Positions 51,506-55,018 of a stretch of DNA of 55,018 nucleotides are shown here, piece after piece (position 1 is the stretch's first letter; every line of letters begins with the position of its first letter). Origin of the DNA: Flavobacteriaceae bacterium CG_4_10_14_3_um_filter_33_47 (GTDB taxonomy: Bacteria; Bacteroidota; Bacteroidia; Flavobacteriales; Flavobacteriaceae); assembly GCA_002784145.1 (NCBI GenBank), contig PFKE01000154.1, positions 1 to 55,018 of the forward strand, in the 5' to 3' direction. The position numbers were made by a program, and so were the translations under genes. The notes beneath the pieces were generated by a model, which ran no database searches, was not told the origin of the DNA, and was given only the letters and a program-made list of their open reading frames with translations.

Positions 51506-52786
51506 TTGAACAAGAGAACATTATATATTACCATTTTTGTTGTTAGTGTTCTAGCATTGTTTGTAGTGCAATATCAGTATCTAAAGATTGGTCTTAATCT
51601 GGCTAAAGTTCAATTTAATAAAAACATTGCTATTGCTAGTCAAAGTATAAAACAAGATTTGGTTACAGAAAATCAGTTGTCCTTTTTGGTTGGTAGGGCA
51701 TTGATTAAAGACGAAACTTATTTTAATTTGAGTATGGATAGTGTTCAGGATGCCTCAAAAAAATTCCTAAACGACATTATTAGCTACAGGCTGTCATTCA
51801 ACGGTATTGAAACCGATTTTTCATATCGATTGTTTACAAGAGACAGTAGTTTTTATTTAAAATCGCCACACACTTTTAAATCCTGTAAGGATGTTGTTAA
51901 GTATCCCATTTATTTGGAAGGTTATTTGCCAAAATTAGTGGACCAACATATAATCTTAGAATTACAGTTTAAAGATTTAAACACCTATTTTTTATCTCAA
52001 TTAAATGGCTTAACCATTCCAAGTATTTTATGTTTAACGGTAATAATTGTCATATTTATTTGGGTGCTAAAATCTGTGTATTGGCAAAGACAAATTATTA
52101 CAACCACAAATGCATTTATAAATAATTTAACTCATGAGCTTAAAACGCCTGTTTTTTCAATAGGTTTGGCAACCAAAATTTTAGAAGATGGCATAGATCC
52201 TAAGAAACAACAGTTCTTAATTATTATAAGGCAACAGCTTGATAGGTTAAATGAACACATCAATAAAGTTTTAGAACTTGGAAAACTAGAGTTTCAAAAT
52301 AAACTATTTAATTTAGAAGAAGTTAACTTTAAATTGAATTTAATTAAAATATGTTCAAATTTTGAAGCCTTGTCTAAACTTCAAAAAAGTCAATTTCATT
52401 ACGAAATTGAAGAGGGCGTGTTTTATTTAAAAGCAGAAATAAATCATTTGGAAAATGCCATTATCAATATTTTAGAAAATTCGCAAAAATACTCAGAAGC
52501 ACCGGTTATACAATTAAAGGCAGAAAAAGTTAAAAAGCATTTGCACATTACAATAGCCGATAATGGTATTGGAATAGGCAAAAAAGAAAAAAAACTAATC
52601 TTTAAAAAATACTATAGAGTTTCAGATGGGAACCTTCATAAGGTGAAAGGGTATGGTTTGGGCTTAAGTTATGTTAAAGAGGTCATCAAAAAACATAAGG
52701 GTAAAATTAAAATTGAAAGTAATTTAGGTTTAGGCACTACAGTAATTATTGATATCCCACTAATCCATGACCAGCAAAAAATATAA
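51506..52786 (+). CDS. sensor histidine kinase
   Basis: 426 residues starting at TTG (51506); an in-frame stop lies two codons upstream and the next ATG is at codon 77, after the first TM, so TTG is the credible start. TM1 about 6-24, a periplasmic sensor of about 145 residues without a recognised fold, TM2 about 170-190. The HisKA box is NLTHELKTP (H210), followed by N box IINILENSQKYS, G1 IADNGIGIG and G2 GYGLGLSYVKEV. No HAMP domain is apparent. The response-regulator gene overlaps its last 20 bases. Signal unknown. Confidence 0.92.
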   Translation: MNKRTLYITIFVVSVLALFVVQYQYLKIGLNLAKVQFNKNIAIASQSIKQDLVTENQLSFLVGRALIKDETYFNLSMDSVQDASKKFLNDIISYRLSFNGIETDFSYRLFTRDSSFYLKSPHTFKSCKDVVKYPIYLEGYLPKLVDQHIILELQFKDLNTYFLSQLNGLTIPSILCLTVIIVIFIWVLKSVYWQRQIITTTNAFINNLTHELKTPVFSIGLATKILEDGIDPKKQQFLIIIRQQLDRLNEHINKVLELGKLEFQNKLFNLEEVNFKLNLIKICSNFEALSKLQKSQFHYEIEEGVFYLKAEINHLENAIINILENSQKYSEAPVIQLKAEKVKKHLHITIADNGIGIGKKEKKLIFKKYYRVSDGNLHKVKGYGLGLSYVKEVIKKHKGKIKIESNLGLGTTVIIDIPLIHDQQKI

Positions 52787-53465
52787 AATAATCTTACTTG
52801 AAGACGACGAAACGCTAGGGTATTTGCTTTTAGAATACCTTAAAATGAATCATTTTGAAATGTTTTGGGCTAAAAACAGTGTGATGTGTTATAAAATGCT
52901 AGAAGAAAACTTCTATGATTTAGCCATTTTAGATGTTATGCTCCCAGACATAGACGGATTTAGTTTTGCTCAAAAAATAAAAAACATGCACCCTAATTTG
53001 CCATTTCTTTTTTTAACGGCAAGATCCCTTAAAATTGATGTTTTAAAAGGATTTTCTCTTGGAGCTGTAGATTATTTAAAAAAACCCATTGATGAGGAAG
53101 TCTTGGTTTTAAGAATAAATGCTTTATTATCAAGGCTAAAAACCCAAAACAGAAACCTTAAGACTAAAGATTCCTTTAAGTTAAACCAATACCTGTTTAA
53201 TGCCAAAAAACAAGAATTGCAGTTTAAAGACAAAATAATTTCTTTAACCAATAGAGAAAGTGAATTGTTACAATATTTAATAGCACATAAAAATAGCTTG
53301 TGTACCCATAAAGAAATTTTGACCCATTTATGGGGTAAAAATGATTACTTTAACAAAAAAAGCTTGAATGTATTTATAACACGATTGAGAAAATACTTGA
53401 GTGAAGACCTCTCCGTCAAGATTGAAAATGTTCATAACAGAGGGTTTATTTTAAAATCAGATTAG
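52767..53465 (+). CDS. OmpR/PhoB-type response regulator
   Basis: 232 residues. Receiver with acidic pair D13/D14 in LLEDDETLGY, phospho-acceptor D56 (AILDVMLPDIDG), T84 and K105 (DYLKKPID). C-terminal winged helix about 135-230 with LTNRESELLQYLIAHKNSL, FNKKSLNVFITRLRKYL and IENVHNRGFIL. Overlaps the kinase gene by 20 bases, so the two are a matched pair. No target gene can be inferred; the next gene is a separate LacI-type regulator. Confidence 0.94.
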   Translation: MTSKKYKIILLEDDETLGYLLLEYLKMNHFEMFWAKNSVMCYKMLEENFYDLAILDVMLPDIDGFSFAQKIKNMHPNLPFLFLTARSLKIDVLKGFSLGAVDYLKKPIDEEVLVLRINALLSRLKTQNRNLKTKDSFKLNQYLFNAKKQELQFKDKIISLTNRESELLQYLIAHKNSLCTHKEILTHLWGKNDYFNKKSLNVFITRLRKYLSEDLSVKIENVHNRGFILKSD

Positions 53466-53618
53466 AGTCCATAGAAACTTGTTTTTTGATTATTTGAGTT
53501 TTCCACCAAATCAACCATGTAAATTTTAATGTGTAACATTTGTTACTTAATACTTTAATTTTTGAATTTATTTTTACCCTTTGATTGTTGATGGTTTAAA
53601 ATTTTGATGATTAATAGC

Positions 53619-53655
53619 AAAAAAAGTGCTTTCATTAGGTTGGAAGCACTTTTTT
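53619..53655. terminator. terminator after the response regulator
   Basis: AAAAAAAGTGCTTTC with GGAAGCACTTTTTT, about 14 bp with one wobble, then T residues. It is 155 bp past the stop. The rest of the 300-bp gap 53466-53766 holds only a TAATTTTG box (53727-53734) about 32 bases ahead of the next gene. Confidence 0.8.
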
Positions 53656-53766
53656 ATTTTAAGGCCATTTTACCCTATAAATTCTTATTGTTTTTATAAC
53701 ATAACTTCTTTATGCATTTAAACGGGTAATTTTGTAAATTGCATTCATAAATAATGGGTTTTTACT

Positions 53767-54774
53767 ATGGTCACTTTAAAACAATTAGCCAAAGAATTAA
53801 ACGTTTCAATATCTACAGTTTCAAAAGCACTGAATAATAGTGATGAAATTGGTGAAGAAACCGTTAAGCGCGTTAAAGAACTTGCGGCCTTATACAACTA
53901 TAAACCCAATAAAGTTGCGTTAAGTTTAAAGCAAAACAAAACAAAAACCATAGGAGTTATTATTCCAAATATTCTAAACCACTTTTTAGCAAAGGTGTTA
54001 TTTGCAATAGAACGAGAAGCTACAGAGTATGGATATAATATTATTACTTGTATTTCAAATGAATCTTTAGAGAAAGAAATTAAAAGTTTGCAACTGTTGG
54101 CAAATGGTAGTGTTGATGGTTTTATTCTAGCGGTTTCAAAAGAAACGCAAATGAAAAACGAGACCGCTCATTTCAATAAAATTATTAATCAAGGGTTACC
54201 CATTGTTATGTTTGATAGAGTTGCCAATGATGTGTTGTGTGACAAAGTCATTGTTGATGATTTTGATGCCACATATAATGCAGCAAAAATGTTGATAGGT
54301 GAAAAAAGAAAACATATTGCCTTTATGAGTACTATTGATGATTTAAGCCTTGGAAAACTCAGAGAAAAAGGATTTTTAAAAGCGATAGATGAAGAGCCAA
54401 GAATAACAGGATATGTTTTAAAGTTGGCTGAAAAAGATGATGAACAAAAGAAAATCATGAAGTTTCTAAAAGATAATAAGATGATAGATGGTGTTATTTC
54501 GGCCGATAGTTCATCAGGTGTTATAGCGCTTAATACAGCCTTAAGTTATGGTCTTAAAGTTCCAAAAGATATTTCTGTCATGGGGTTTACAAGTTTAACC
54601 ATAGCAAACCATTGCATACCAAGATTAACAACCATCCGCCAGCATGCAAATGACATTGGAGCTTGTGTTACGAAATTACTTTTAAATAGGTTACAACATA
54701 AATCTTCTGAAGAATTAGAGTTTTCAACTAAGATTATAAAGACTAGTTTAGTTAAAAGTGATTCAACACTTTAG
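53767..54774 (+). CDS. LacI-family transcriptional regulator
   Basis: 335 residues. N-terminal HTH VTLKQLAKELNVSISTVSKALNN (2-24) and hinge helix (KPNKVALSLKQNKT), then a periplasmic-binding-protein-like domain (TIGVIIPNILNHFLAKVLFAIE to the end) with IVMFDRV and VIVDDF typical of the family. LacI regulators in Bacteroidota usually control carbohydrate loci; nothing on this side of the window shows its target, which may lie to the right. Its ligand cannot be predicted. Confidence 0.93.
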   Translation: MVTLKQLAKELNVSISTVSKALNNSDEIGEETVKRVKELAALYNYKPNKVALSLKQNKTKTIGVIIPNILNHFLAKVLFAIEREATEYGYNIITCISNESLEKEIKSLQLLANGSVDGFILAVSKETQMKNETAHFNKIINQGLPIVMFDRVANDVLCDKVIVDDFDATYNAAKMLIGEKRKHIAFMSTIDDLSLGKLREKGFLKAIDEEPRITGYVLKLAEKDDEQKKIMKFLKDNKMIDGVISADSSSGVIALNTALSYGLKVPKDISVMGFTSLTIANHCIPRLTTIRQHANDIGACVTKLLLNRLQHKSSEELEFSTKIIKTSLVKSDSTL

Positions 54775-55018
54775 ATTAAAAATTACAATTTATCGATGAA
54801 ATATGTTTTTTATCGAATTTATTTTGTTTGTTTCAATCATTAAGTCTATATTAGCCGTTCTTAATAAGCGCCAAAGTATTCCCTAAGTTTGTTAAGAAAA
54901 ATTAATCCATTTTTTGACAGCAATGTCAATTCCCTCAAAAAACTATAAATTAAATTATTAAGTGCTTTTGTGCATTTAATTTTAAATTAATTATCCATTT
55001 TTCCCTCATTTAAGATTT
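54775..55018. other. non-coding right edge
   Basis: AT-rich, with a short hairpin GACA-GCAA-TGTC near 54918. No frame of useful length, promoter or repeat was recognised. It may be the upstream region of a gene beyond the window. Confidence 0.5.

Overview
The window is AT-rich DNA from a member of the Bacteroidota, most likely the family Flavobacteriaceae. The grounds are: several GLPGLI-family proteins, a SusC/SusD outer-membrane pair, an ExbB/4-TM/ExbD/ExbD energising operon, and the Bacteroidota promoter form TTTG-N18/19-TAnnTTTG in front of dxs, tetR and rplM. Many starts sit only a few bases behind a TAnnTTTG box, with no Shine-Dalgarno sequence visible. Genus cannot be told from this sequence alone.

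Layout: (1) 1-4060, minus strand: three cassettes, each a tiny secreted two-cysteine protein followed by a GLPGLI protein, with long duplicated upstream regions and an IS256 remnant. (2) 4112-4677: an IS200-type element. (3) 4681-10845: dxs, tadA, a small membrane protein, a ClC channel, aspS. (4) 11044-15344: an isolated SusC/SusD pair. (5) 15588-22301: an RND tripartite efflux operon under a TetR regulator with a readable promoter/operator. (6) 22375-28407: polyprenyl synthase, a c-type cytochrome, sucA-sucB. (7) 28431-31769: a hidden 33-residue membrane protein, an orphan LuxR-type response regulator, an aspartic protease, TatD and a type I asparaginase. (8) 31845-35719: tRNA-Ser(GGA), ExbB/ExbD operon, PorT-like barrel, PAP2-like protein. 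(9) 35719-38690: rpoN and asnS. (10) 38828-42880: a fourth small-protein/GLPGLI cassette that also carries a TonB-receptor-like barrel. (11) 42900-46642: an MMPL-type transporter and an outer-membrane barrel. (12) 46708-50970: frr-pyrH and rplM-rpsI-rpsB-tsf. (13) 51506-54774: a two-component pair and a LacI-type regulator.

The best candidate for an undescribed system is the set of four small-protein/GLPGLI cassettes. Each small protein has a signal peptide and two cysteines in the mature part, the second at or within three residues of the C-terminus. Three share the pattern C-x2-[LMI]-A-x2-[YW]. The upstream regions share a hairpin just before the start codon whose arms change together, arrays of AGTCTA (three cassettes), a perfect 14-bp palindrome AATCAGCGCTGATT (three cassettes), and a distal site TTRYGGTTTTACmGYAA lying 159-160 bp from the palindrome in two cassettes 39 kb apart. 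I infer a co-regulated family of envelope proteins in which the small protein, the GLPGLI protein and sometimes a TonB-dependent barrel work together. Their function is unknown.

Several starts were moved downstream of the longest possible reading frame: clc, tetR, the cytochrome, pyrH, rpsB and two small secreted proteins. In clc, tetR and the cytochrome the longer version would begin inside a terminator or upstream of or within a promoter; in the others the family start or the signal peptide decides.
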